Positions 53,793-63,468 of a stretch of 64,000 nt of DNA are shown piece by piece. The notes beneath the pieces are model-generated. The model made no database searches and was not told the DNA's origin. It saw only the letters and a program-made list of their open reading frames with translations. The stretch is from Loripinus fragilis (Eukaryota; Mollusca; Bivalvia; Lucinida; Lucinidae): assembly GCA_964019695.1 (NCBI GenBank), contig OZ026521.1:34225774-34289773 (forward strand), in the 5' to 3' direction. The position numbers were made by a program, and so were the translations under genes. Numbering within the stretch: position 1 is the first letter of the stretch; the number at the start of each line of letters is the position of its first letter.

Positions 53793-54200
53793 ACTATATA
53801 CAAACAGATAAACATATATCTAAATAAATATTTTCTAGCACTTTTGCATGATCCTTGGTAATACTGTCTTAATGCATCACTTCTAAAATTTGCACAAAAT
53901 CATGAGAAGCAGTCAAGTCTTTAAAGTAAGCCATGTGGGTCTATTTAATGAAATAGACTATAAAGCATATTGTTATATACCTAATAAGTTTTTACTATAG
54001 AAACTTGAAGTGTTTCAATTGCTGACAGTTGTACAGTTCATCTAAATTCAACGTGTCGCAATGCGGCTGATCATTGACCACTCACTGGTTGCAGGCTTCA
54101 TTCCCATTAATACATGGCAGCGGAGGGCTTCATTGCCATTTAAGCACGGTGTGCTGGAAAGGAAGGTATATAACAATAACGATATAACATTCTTTTGCAT
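53793..54200. other. Intergenic stretch
   Basis: No gene or clear repeat. A local near-duplication of ggcttcattcccatt / gggcttcattgccattt lies at about 54094-54140. Confidence 0.5.
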
Positions 54201-54303
54201 ATTAATGTTTGCCAAGCCCTTGTGTGTAAATGTGTTACAGCCGGAACCGCAAAGCGGTTTAGGCTGCAACACATTATCACACTCCGGCTTGGCAACGTTA
54301 ATG
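54201..54303. repeat. Near-perfect hairpin
   Basis: Arms attaatgtttgccaagcc and ggcttggcaacgttaatg enclose a second stem (gtgttacagccggaaccgc / gcggtttaggctgcaacac). Confidence 0.7.
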
Positions 54304-54746
54304 TTTTATCCTCTTATTATAATGGCATAGTGTAAAGTCTGGACTGGTCCTCTTGTGCTTAAAACATGATTGATGTATGGCCAACACTCTAAAATTATGA
54401 ATGCTATAACATTTTACAGCAGCAGTCGGATCTGGGTCTACTCTGGTTGCTTCAGAAGATTTTTTAGATAAATCAGTAGGTGAAAAAACAGACAAATTTT
54501 GATATCATAAGTAAGAGAAAGGTTAAGCTGAGAAAACAGTGAGTGATTATACACAGGGTTGGAAAACTCACCGTTAACTTTACTAATATTGGGAAACACC
54601 TGTCTTAGCAGTACCGTATATACTGTCAGTCTTTTAATGTGACTTGTAGAATGCCAATAAGACTGGCAGAATATTCACTTGAAAAAAAAAACAAGCCTTT
54701 TTTATCCTAAAAGGAAACATTATTATTTTTCAAAATGTTATCACTT

Positions 54747-55045
54747 GGCCGCCAAGCGCAGTCGGCAACATGTCTGACTACAGCTATGTGTCTGACTGCA
54801 GATCCAGGGGTCACGAGTTCGATCCCGGTCCCATACTTATGGGAGATTGATCATGGAATATTTTCTATGGCCATTCTCTTCCCTTCCGCTGATTCAAGAA
54901 GGGTTGTTGTCAGTTACAAGCAGAAGCACAAAGTATTGGTTTACCCCTTTAGTCAAGCTTGCCCAGGAAAAAAGTGTGGCTAGGTGAACTGAACATCTCG
55001 ACATGAACATAGCTGTTGACTGGGATGCAAAGAACCAAACCAAAC
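54747..55045 (+). mobile_element. SINE-2, plus-strand member of an inverted pair
   Basis: ggccgccaagcgcagtcgg A-box region, ggggtcacgagttcgatccc B box, gttgttgtcagttacaagc, ttgactgggatgcaaagaac end. Confidence 0.85.
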
Positions 55046-55059
55046 CAAAATTGTCTTTT

Positions 55060-55385
55060 GTTTGTTTGTTTTTGTTTGTTTTGTTGCTTTACGTCCAAAG
55101 TCAACAGCTATGGTCATGGCGGGACGGTCAGTTCACCTAACCACACTTTTTCCTGGGCAAGCTTGAACAAGCAGTAAACCAGTACTTCGTGCACATACTT
55201 TCACTTGTAACTGACAACAACCCTTCTTGAATGATTCAGCGGAAGGGAGGAGAATGACCGTAGAAATAATTTCATGATCAATCTCCACAAAAGTGTGAAA
55301 CCGGGCCGGAATCGAACTCGCGACCCCTGGATCTGCAGTCAGACTCGCATTTGTTGCCAGACACGTTACCGACTGCGCTACTTTT
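55060..55385 (-). mobile_element. SINE-2, minus-strand member of an inverted pair
   Basis: Reads on the minus strand as agtagcgcagtcggtaacg, ggggtcgcgagttcgattcc, gttgttgtcagttacaagtg, aagcttgcccaggaaaaag. Separated from the previous SINE by a T/G-rich spacer of about 15 bp plus tail. Confidence 0.85.
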
Positions 55386-55450
55386 GTAAAGTTAAGATGG
55401 CACTTTAAGGTATTAAATATAGTGCCAACAGCTGTGGGGGCAACTAATCA

Positions 55451-55803
55451 TTAACTCTTAGCATGCTGGGTATTTTTTCATTATTTTTTGTCAGATTTAT
55501 TTTCAACATTACTTTAACATCAGAGTGTCAAACAGCTTGGATTCAGATCAGGCCTCACGTTCTGTCAGGCCTGAACTGGGTCCAAACTGTTTGCAAAGGA
55601 TATTAGCAGATGACAAAAGTCGCAGCTAGCAAGGAAAGAGCTTATAATTTTATCAAAATATTCTCTCAGAAATTGAATCAGAGTGTCAAACAGCTTAGAT
55701 CCAGATCAGGCCTGACATTCTGTCAGGCCTGATCTGGGTCCAAACTGTTTGCAAAGGTTATCAGCAGATGACAAAAGTCGCAGCTAGCAAGGAAAGGGCT
55801 AAT
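55451..55803. mobile_element. TTAA MITE, family E, with half-element duplication
   Basis: TTAA 55451-55454, ctcttagcatgctggg. The segment cagagtgtcaaacagctt ... cagctagcaaggaaag occurs twice (about 55518-55640 and 55679-55802). Confidence 0.7.
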
Positions 55804-56034
55804 AAATAATTTGCTGCAGGAAAAAAAGAAAAGTTGTAAATTGCAATTACAGGCATTGACCTTGCATACAGAAAAAATACAATATTTCATATTTGATAAA
55901 ACCATCCTAGACACAGCATGACATTCCACCATTGAGACTGCAGATGCTATTTCCATTACAAAATCATTTTAGAGGACATAATTCTATTGAAAATGAAAAA
56001 GAATAAAATGAACAAAATCATTTCATACTAAATA

Positions 56035-56345
56035 AGGCCAAAAAAATATATGTGTGGTTCAGGTTGCCCGACCTATCCTAAATTTTTACCCCCTACCCTG
56101 AACTTTTTTCTTCAAATTCTGAAGTTGAAAGAGAATATCAGAACAAAAATAATTTTGTTTTGCTATTAAAACAAGATTATATCTTCGAACATAGACCCTT
56201 TTATATCAGTTTGTCTTATTTAATATATTTCTAAGCACATCTGAATATTCCAAGAAAAAAAAAGTTAAAAAAAAGTTTCCTACCTACCTACCCTACTTTT
56301 TTTTCAGGGTGTAGCCTGAACCACACTTATATTTTTATTTGGCCT
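56035..56345. mobile_element. AGGCCAAAA long-TIR element
   Basis: AGGCCAAAAAAATATATGTG ... CACTTATATTTTTATTTGGCCT, then tggttcaggttgc / tagcctgaacca. Noncoding. Confidence 0.7.
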
Positions 56346-56407
56346 AAGCTTCACATTCAAGCTTATGAGAGCACATGCTCTTTTAGGCCCAAACTCGGTA
56401 GTACAGC

Positions 56408-56825
56408 TCCTGATAAGCAAAATTAAAGCGCAAATTTGCAATTATTTTCTTAAGTTACCCAACAGTTCAAACATGTTCTGGGTTCTCAAAAGAACCTTCT
56501 CATTGAGATGGTTAATTTGACTACCATCAACAGAAGCCAGCTGATCTTGGTCTACACTATTTTTCAAAATAGCTAACAATTTGGGAAGATACCTGCACTG
56601 AGCACTTATTAGCACAAATATGGCAATTTCTATTGGTATTCCCCATAGGTTCAGTAATGCAAAATCTTTGAGCGTAAAATTGCAATTATTTTCTTACCCA
56701 GCAATCTAAGCATACATTTTGGGTGCTCAAAAGAACCGTCTCAATGAGATTTGAGTACCCATAACATATGTTTTGGTTGAGAAATAAGAAAGTAATTTTC
56801 AGGTACGCACATTTATCTGGGAGCC
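56408..56825. mobile_element. Two hairpin MITEs (hAT-type), both degraded
   Basis: The first (about 56408-56545) has gttctcaaaagaaccttctc / gagatggttaatttgacta. The second (about 56645-56825) has ttgggtgctcaaaagaaccg and lost most of its right arm. Confidence 0.6.
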
Positions 56826-57239
56826 TAATATTCCCTTCCTGAAGCTCATTCAAGAAGAGCAGTTGTCGGTTTCTCGAAAAAGTATGTGTACATACTAAAT
56901 CTGTTTGACCTAAGCCAATCCAGCAGCAATTCAAAAAATTATGTGGCATGCCAGAATTGACTTTAACTGTTGACTAGGCTGTAAAACAATTAAACAACCA
57001 GCTGACAAAATACACCCTTAAATGAGACCAACCAACAACTTTAATTATCACAATTTTACTTTGACTTAAGAAAAGTTTGAGTTATCAAGTTTGTGATAAC
57101 CCAAGTCCACTATGAGCCACCCAATATGATATAAGACACATCAGAAAACTTACTTTGGGCCTTGACACATAAAAACCTGATGTTGTTGCATGCGAACAAC
57201 AAAGGTGCAGACCAGCCTGTGCATCCTTGCATTCTGATC
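56826..57239. other. Intergenic stretch
   Basis: Nothing recognised apart from a gcgaacaacaaaggtgcaga fragment near 57190 related to repeats at 23540 and 37350. Confidence 0.5.
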
Positions 57240-57474
57240 AGGCCAAAAAAAGAAAATGTCTTGTTTCCGGCTACCCTACAGACCCAACTATTTTGGGGCC
57301 TACTTAAACTGTTTTGAAGACTTGTGGGATATTTGAGTCTATTTTTAGACTGTTTTTAAGGATTTTCATACTTTTTCCATTCAAAAAAAGCTTTAATAAA
57401 AAAAGTTTGCCTATCTACCGACTCTAAAATTTTTGAACATGTAACCGGAAACAAGGCATATTTTCTTTTGGCCT
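57240..57474. mobile_element. AGGCCAAAA long-TIR element, second type
   Basis: AGGCCAAAAAAAGAAAATGT ... ATATTTTCTTTTGGCCT, then cttgtttccgg / ccggaaacaagg. Same terminal start as the 56035 element but different arms. Confidence 0.7.
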
Positions 57475-57883
57475 CAGCGCATTTGTTATTCTTTTCGTAA
57501 ACAGTATTATAATCTCACCCTTACAGTAATTCATTTACAATTTTGGGCTTATGGGTCCCATATCAATGAGTCCAACTGCAAATTTATGAGTCCAGAACAC
57601 TATTTTAATGGCAAGTCTGCAATACTATTGCATCCTGGGATTCACTGAAATAAAAACTTTGCATCCCAGAGACAAAATTATGTGCAAAAGATGCAGGATG
57701 TGCAGGTAACAAAATAACTGCCCTTAAAAGAAAAAAAATCAATGTTCTAGCTAGTTTCTGTAGCTAAGCAGACTCGTTTGAGCCTTACTTGACCACAAAC
57801 CCCAAAGTAGATTTTCTGGCGATGAGGCCTATATGCTATAGGTACCATTTTTATGAGTCATCTTATAGTATTCTTAATTCTTT

Positions 57884-58089
57884 ACCTCCTAGTGCCGTCT
57901 GCTGATAGCTTTTGCAAACAGTTTGGACACAGATCAGACCTGATAGAATGTCAGGCCTGATCTTAATCCAAACTGAATGACACTCTGATCATATTCCTGA
58001 AGGAATTTTTTGAAAAAGTTTATTTTTTTTAAAAAAATCAGCAGACAACAAAAAAGAATGCAAAATTTCCCCCGAGGGACAAAGAGCTA
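57884..58089. mobile_element. TTAA MITE, family E
   Basis: TTAA 57884-57887, ttctttacctcctagtgccg; core caaacagtttggacacagat / ctgatcttaatccaaactg; end caaagag followed by ctaa. Confidence 0.65.
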
Positions 58090-58149
58090 AACAGATACAA
58101 CAAATATACACAAGAGAGTAAGAGAGAGAGAAAAGAATATCACACAATA

Positions 58150-58900
58150 TCATTTTCAGGGGTGTCCATCTCTAATTATTCTATCCCATGCCGTCGCACC
58201 TGGGAGTGATATAACACTAGCGGTTTACATACATGTCTTTAGTTACGTTATGTAGTGACGTACAAAACAATGTTGCATACATAATGACATTTTCACGCAA
58301 AAAATGTGATTTCAAAGTTTTTTTTCAAAGTATTTCATATGATAAACAGAATGTAACATTCATGCTCAGGACTGCATTATTGAATTTATTGAACTTGTTG
58401 CGAAAAAGCAATACAATGCTTAGGAAGTACTAAAAGAACTTAGAAATCACTTTTTTTTTGCACGCAAAGCTCAAGATTTTGTCATATATATGCGATGTTG
58501 TTATGACAGTCATTACATAACATTACTTAATAAGTCAATTCCCACTATACAGTTGCTTGAAAATCACGTCAACATGAGATTTCTAACAATGTGGTATGTG
58601 CGACCAGCAAAGGCTCAGATCAGCCTGCGCATATGTGCAGTCTGATCAGAGCCTTTGCTAGTCCCTTGAATATTCTATGACTGTTAAGCTACTGACTGAA
58701 CATCATTTGGAGTTTCTAAGCTTAAAAGGAGGCTACACAGGCTCGTATGAGTCTACACTTGTTAAAATACCACATTGTTTGAAATCACGTCACGGCTCAA
58801 ATATGTAAAACACTAGTGGTCTATCGATTTTAATACATGGGTTTATATCACTCCCAGATGCGATGCCATGTGTTAAAATACGTCATTGCAACGATTCATT
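58150..58900. repeat. Composite repeat region
   Basis: Outer parts share ctcccagatgcgatgcca and actagcggtttac-type sequence in inverted orientation (58195-58230 and 58810-58870). A TGAGCC-family MITE is nested at about 58563-58799. Confidence 0.6.
58563..58799. mobile_element. TGAGCC MITE with TIRs
   Basis: atcacgtcaacatgagattt ... aaatcacgtcacggctca; core ggctcagatcagcctgcgc / gcagtctgatcagagcc. Same orientation as the copy at 50571. Confidence 0.68.
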
Positions 58901-58912
58901 TGAGTACTCATT

Positions 58913-59055
58913 TTTTTTAGCATAAAACACTGATTATTTTCTTATCCATCAGTTTTAACATGTTTTTGGGTGCTCAAAAGAGTCACCTCATTGAGAGATG
59001 GTTCTTTTTAGTACACAAACATACATTTTGGTAACTTAATTTTTAAGTAAAATCT
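58913..59055. mobile_element. Hairpin MITE (hAT-type), degraded
   Basis: cttatccatcagttttaaca, gggtgctcaaaagagtcacc / gatggttctttttagtacac. Confidence 0.6.
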
Positions 59056-59223
59056 TTTATCTTGAGGCCGGAGACAAAACAAAATCACCAGTGCTCAAAA
59101 ATGACAACATATGCATTAACCTTTTTCTGTATACTTAAAACAGGTACTCTGTCATGCAGTGAAGACCCTGATGAATATTAGCACTGTTTGCTACGATAAA
59201 AACAATCTTCTGGGACATGTATA

Positions 59224-59422
59224 CAGTAAAACCTGTCTTAAGCGGCCACTCAAAAATAGACAAAACAAAGATCTTAATGACAAATGGTAGCTTAATAAAG
59301 GTTAAAAGTATTGCAGAATGCGCCCCTTGGAGCATTCTGCAATACTTTTGACCTTCATTAAGTGATAATTGGTTTTGAAAACCAATCTTTGCCCTTTTTG
59401 AGAGTGGCCGTTTTAGACAGGT
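59224..59422. mobile_element. TA palindrome MITE next to RAB33
   Basis: TA 59222-59223, CAGTAAAACCTGTCTTAAG; centre gcgccccttggagcattc; right end gttttagacagg without the last bases. Lies about 185 bp past the RAB33 stop, so probably within its 3' UTR. Confidence 0.7.
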
Positions 59423-59605
59423 TAAAATTTTTGAACTGTGACCACTTAGAATACAAAATGAACCAATCCATGCCTATGGTATCCGTATGTATTGTATGGG
59501 AAAATCCTTCAGATTCAGAATGAAAGGGATTAAAAGTGGTATTTGGACACCCCTGATCATTGCACAACACATCGACCAGAAATAGCAAAATGCGAATTCT
59601 TGCAT

Positions 59606-60071
59606 CTAACAAGCACAACTGTCTTTGTTCTCCAAGCTTGAACCAGCCCTCTGTAGGCCTCTATGTTCTGGGGAACCGGCCAGATTGACTATATCCACAT
59701 TGCGAGAGTACCCAGTCCCATACTGTGACAGGTAAATCGGCATCATTGGTTTACTATTCTTGAGTTTGTGAGCGAGAGTCATAAATATGGCCTCCACGTG
59801 GTTCGCCTTTTCGTCATCTTTTGCTGAAGTTTCGAAAAGGGGCATATTGTGACTGTCAGCGAATTTCTGTGCAAGATTTGTGTTTACAGCAACTTTGTCG
59901 TTCATATCGCACTTGTTTCCAACAAGTATACGGGGGATTTCTTTGTTAAGATTGTGTCTGTCGCATTCGTCAATCCAGCCCGGCATATTGTCGAAAGAGC
60001 TCATTTTGGTAACATCGTAGACAAACACGACAGCGTGAACATTTCTGTAATAATGCTGAACCATACTCTTT
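59606..60071 (-). CDS. RAB33: RAB33 last exon
   Basis: The minus-strand acceptor is gtttttcag|AAAGAG at 60072-60074 and the stop TAG is at 59606-59608. It encodes [48 protein letters not shown] and [14 protein letters not shown], then a hypervariable tail ending SCAC. The frame stays open upstream of the acceptor to 60175, but that part does not resemble a Rab and is intron. Confidence 0.94.
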
Positions 60072-63000
60072 CTGAAAAACAACAAATGAGTACAAGGTTC
60101 AGAAGAAGGTGCAACATATATTGTTATATGACTCCTATAAAAGACCTCCTCTGATTGGCTGAAACTAGCTTGCACTGGTTGTGACAGATCATGATGTAAA
60201 ACAGTGATGAGCTAAAGACAGGTTAACAAGTGTTGTCAGTCTTGACAGAGAGCTAAAAATAGATTGAACTTAATCTAGCCCAGGTACGGTAAATACGGCA
60301 ATACGGTAATATTGCTTTTGTCAGTCCTAACAGAGAGCTAAAAATAGACATTGAAACACTGACTGGTTTCTTATGTATATTTCAAAGGTAAAATGTTTGT
60401 TCATTTTATGAGAACAGCATTTAACCCATTTATCCCGAATGGAATTTCCCATAGTTATCAATTGGAACAGTCCATTTCTGTTTTAAGGGATGTTAGGTGG
60501 TATTTTTCATTTTTATTCAAGTTTTAATAGAAAATTATGCAAGCAAACAGTGGAGACCCTGATCAGATGCAGCATTCTGTGGCATCTGATCTGGGTCTGC
60601 CCTATTTGCATATCTCCAACTTAAAGGACGCTAGGCATATATGGGTTAAAAATGCAATTATTTTGCTTATCTCATAAGAGTTGCAGAAATTTGGGAAGTA
60701 GATTGTTGAAATAATCTTCCTGGTGAAAGTACATAAGGAACATCTGACTTGAGTAAATTTATAAATATGAAAATACTTTAAATAAAACTAGGAAAAGAGA
60801 GACAGTGTCATATAACAAAACAATTGGTGCATTCTTTTTCGGTTAACATCAGGATTATTCAACCCTCGAAAGTGATGTTCACCTCGGCTTTGCCTCGGTG
60901 AACATCACTGTTCTCGGGTTGACAAATCCTGATGTTAACCTCAAAAGAATGCACCAATTGTATATTGTGCGTAAAATTTTGATTATTTCTATTTCGCTCA
61001 GCCAAAACACAGCAGGGGACAAAATTTCCACTCATCCGCTCATAATTACGAGTGAAATCTAGAAAGGATGAGTAATTCTTCACAAAGCAATCGTCTTGTC
61101 GGACGAGTGCTTTGGAAAGAATTACTCGAGGAAGTCATGTTACATATTTCTCCCTTATGTTCTTGATTACATACGCTTTTAAAGGAAAAGTGTATGTGTT
61201 TGCAGGATGAGTGAAAACTGTAAATCACTTGTCCTGCAGGACAAGTGCAATATTGAAGTATTTTTGTCCCCTGACACATAATATGTGTTTTGCTTGAGCG
61301 AAAGAGAAACAATTAAAATTTACAATATTATGTTGTTGTACTTAAAGAACTGACTCATTGAGTACCCACAGTATAAGTTTTGGTTAAGAAATAAGAAACA
61401 GATATCTAGAGAAGGATATAAGAGGGGGGTAACGGCCAATAAGATATCTTGTGCGTCAACTGAAAAATATGTTGTGGGTACTCATAAGAACAGTTCTTTA
61501 GAGTACCCAAAACATTTGCTTAGATTGATGGATGATTTGTTTGATTTGATTCTTTACATCCCAGTCAACATTTTTTCAGTCATGTCAGGACAGGTCTTCC
61601 TGGGTTGAACCACTAAATAAGCAGAGGATTAAGTGTCTTGCCCAAGGACACAATGCAGTGAGTCTAACGAGGCTCAAACCCGCAACCCCTCAATCTAGAG
61701 TCAAGCACTCTACTACTGAGCCACCACCATCCTCAGATCAATGGATGAGAAAATCATAACAATTTTACCCAGAAAAGTTGCTTACAGTGAATGTTCTAAA
61801 ATTTCTAACACTTTTCTTTTTCTTTTCTCAAATAAAATGTCTGTTATCAAGGATGGAATTCACAAAATGCTTTTCAGAATAGCGAGCAGGGAAGACACTG
61901 ATCAGGCTGCATCTTCTTCAGAAGCAGTCTGATCTGGGTCTGCACTGTTTGTCTAGGCCTCTTTGGCAGGCACCAAGTGTTTGAAAGTTTCGAACTTATA
62001 TCGAATATGGAATTATGGGGACAGACAATTAGAACCGTATCCTTTTTTTCAAAATAGGCAGGCTTACAAACAATAATATGTACAGTAGATGAAATATAGA
62101 ATGAACTAGATATGTTTTGTAATTGTGTTTGAGCAGTACTGTGCCCAACAACCATGTGCTTGTCAATAAGAGGTACTCTTTCTTAATGAAAGGGCACAAC
62201 AGTGGGTTAATTTATTTCTTCCCAATTCCTTAAAAAGTGTGTCAGGTAAACCACTCACCATCTCTAACCAGTTAACCAAGTTTCAAGGTAGTATCTCTTA
62301 TGACTTACAAAATACCCTGCAAACAAGGTCATGACTGACGAACAAGCCAAAAGCAATATGCCCCCTCACCTTTTTCAAGCCTTTGTATAGTAATGGATTA
62401 ATTCTTCCTTCTGGTTTGATAAATAAACTTGGGATATTTCATTGTACATATATATGTTACATAATGTAGGGGTGTCATGTTATAATTTAAAAAGAAATAT
62501 TTATTTTTGTCTGAATATTTTTTTTACCTAGACAAACAGTGTAGACCTGATGAAATGTTGCATTATGCAGCATTTCATCAGGGTCTTCACTGTTTGTAAA
62601 AGTACCGGTTAAGAGGTTTCCCCATACACAAAGGGTTAAGCACATTTGATGGGTTAGGCCAGATTTTTTTTATTAATTGATTTATGGGAATTTTTTTTCA
62701 GATTTAGGGTAGAGGGGACGAAAAAAAATAAATAAAAAAGCTCTGAAAATGACTAGTTAATAACTGGTCATTTTCAGAGCTTTGTTTTCTTTTTTTTTTA
62801 ATATCTCCAGAAAAAACAGTAAAACTAGAAATGATGTTATTGAAACACTATGCCTCCAACCCTTTGCTAGTCAAGAAGGTTACTGACCATGTTTGAAGCT
62901 GCTAGCTATAATAATTTTCGAGATATCTTGATGACAAGTTTTCAATGCCCAAATTTGCAAAGGGCAATAACTCAAAAAAATAAAATAGCTTTTTTTTAAT

Positions 63001-63413
63001 ATCACCAGGTTATCTTCTCATTATCCTCTATTACCTGATCAAGTTTGAAGCTCATAGCTGTAATAGTTTTCGAGATATCTTGATTACAAAATATCATTAT
63101 GACCCTTGAAAAGGGGCATAACTCCAAAAAGGGAGATAATCCAGACTGTGATAACCTTTACAGACAGTCTGGACCCAGATCAGACCCAGAAAAACATTGG
63201 GCCTGATCTGGATCCAAAATGCTTGACATGTTCCTGAAAGAATTCCCCCCCCCCCCCCCCAAATTTTTCCAAAAATTTAATTTTGAAAAAAAAAAAAAAA
63301 TCAGCAGACAACAAAAAAACAAGCAAAATTACCCAGTAGGCAAAGAGTTAATGGGTAATGGAGAAATAATTATACCTGAACCTTTCTTGACCGGCTGTAT
63401 CCCAGAGTTGAAG
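59606..63413 (-). CDS. RAB33: Rab33-type small GTPase (5' exon beyond window)
   Basis: Rab33 proteins are Golgi-associated GTPases; vertebrate Rab33B acts in intra-Golgi and retrograde traffic and binds Atg16L1. Two exons are visible on the minus strand, 63413-63376 and 60071-59606, joined in phase so that TTC AG|A gives [14 protein letters not shown]. The reading contains the G3 motif WDTAGQE, the Rab33-typical [19 protein letters not shown]4 NKCD, G5 ETSAK, and a C-terminal CAC motif for double geranylgeranylation. The exon or exons with the P-loop and switch I lie right of the window. The C-terminal linker looks roughly twenty residues longer than in human RAB33B. Vertebrate A/B paralogue status cannot be assigned. 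Confidence 0.93.
60421..60649. mobile_element. TTAA MITE, family F
   Basis: TTAA 60421-60424 and 60646-60649; CCCATTTATCCCGAATGG ... CGCTAGGCATATATGGG; core caaacagtggagaccctgat / ctgatctgggtctgccctat. At 229 bp it lies in the RAB33 intron. Confidence 0.78.
60821..60960. repeat. 140-bp near-perfect palindrome
   Basis: Outer arms caattggtgcattctttt / aagaatgcaccaattg, then ggttaacatcaggatt / aatcctgatgttaacc and gtgatgttcacctcgg / tgcctcggtgaacatcac at the centre. Almost no loop. Confidence 0.88.
61260..61770. mobile_element. Hairpin MITE remnants, one split by a SINE
   Basis: A degraded copy lies at about 61320-61395. A second (ttgtgggtactcataagaac / ttctttagagtacccaaaac) starts near 61462, is cut at 61535 and resumes at 61735 with atgagaaaatcataacaatt. 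Confidence 0.65.
61536..61734 (-). mobile_element. SINE-1 (antisense) inserted in a hairpin MITE
   Basis: 14-bp duplication agattgatggatga (61522-61535) / agatcaatggatga (61735-61748), two mismatches. Minus strand: gtggctcagtagtagagtgc, gggtttgagcctcg. Confidence 0.85.
61855..61990. repeat. TGATCAG palindrome repeat (as at 11632 and 40440)
   Basis: ggaattcacaaaatgctttt, gacactgatcaggctgcat / gcagtctgatctgggtct, gtctaggcctctttggcagg. Confidence 0.7.
62376..62639. mobile_element. TTAA MITE, family G (left TTAA mutated)
   Basis: tcaagcctttgtatagtaatgg start, right end ccatacacaaaggg|TTAA (62636-62639); core aacagtgtagacctgatgaa / catcagggtcttcactgttt. Confidence 0.7.
63140..63351. mobile_element. 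TTAA MITE, family E, ending 25 bp from the RAB33 microexon
   Basis: gataacctttacagacagtc; core cagtctggacccagatcaga / gggcctgatctggatccaaa; long poly-C and poly-A runs; gtaggcaaagag|TTAA at 63348-63351. It sits just past the 5' splice site on the transcribed (minus) strand. Confidence 0.7.
63376..63413 (-). CDS. RAB33: RAB33 38-nt microexon (switch II, G3)
   Basis: On the minus strand the acceptor is ttttcag|CTTCAA and the donor GGTTCAG|gtataa. It encodes [12 protein letters not shown] plus two bases of an Arg codon that the last exon completes. It was found by hand because it is too short for open-frame detection. The G3 motif and the phase match make it secure. Confidence 0.9.
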
Positions 63414-63468
63414 CTGAAAAAAGCAAAAGAGAAATTCCGAAAATGTTGTCTGCTTCTCACCTGCTAAT

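Larger units (their letters stand above)
60072..63375 (-). other. RAB33 intron
   Basis: A 3.3-kb intron between the G3 microexon and the last exon. It holds a TTAA MITE (60421-60649), a 140-bp near-perfect palindrome (60821-60960), a hairpin MITE split by a SINE (61460-61770), and further palindromic repeats. Between these I see nothing coding. Confidence 0.85.

Noticed and set aside
54061..54330. Open frame MRLIIDHSLVAGFIPIN...
   Set aside because: Overlaps an inverted repeat and a local duplication; open frames exist on both strands for the same reason.
54747..54840. Possible tRNA gene (A and B boxes)
   Set aside because: The boxes belong to SINE-2 heads; no cloverleaf with paired acceptor stem is seen, and the same unit recurs with SINE bodies.
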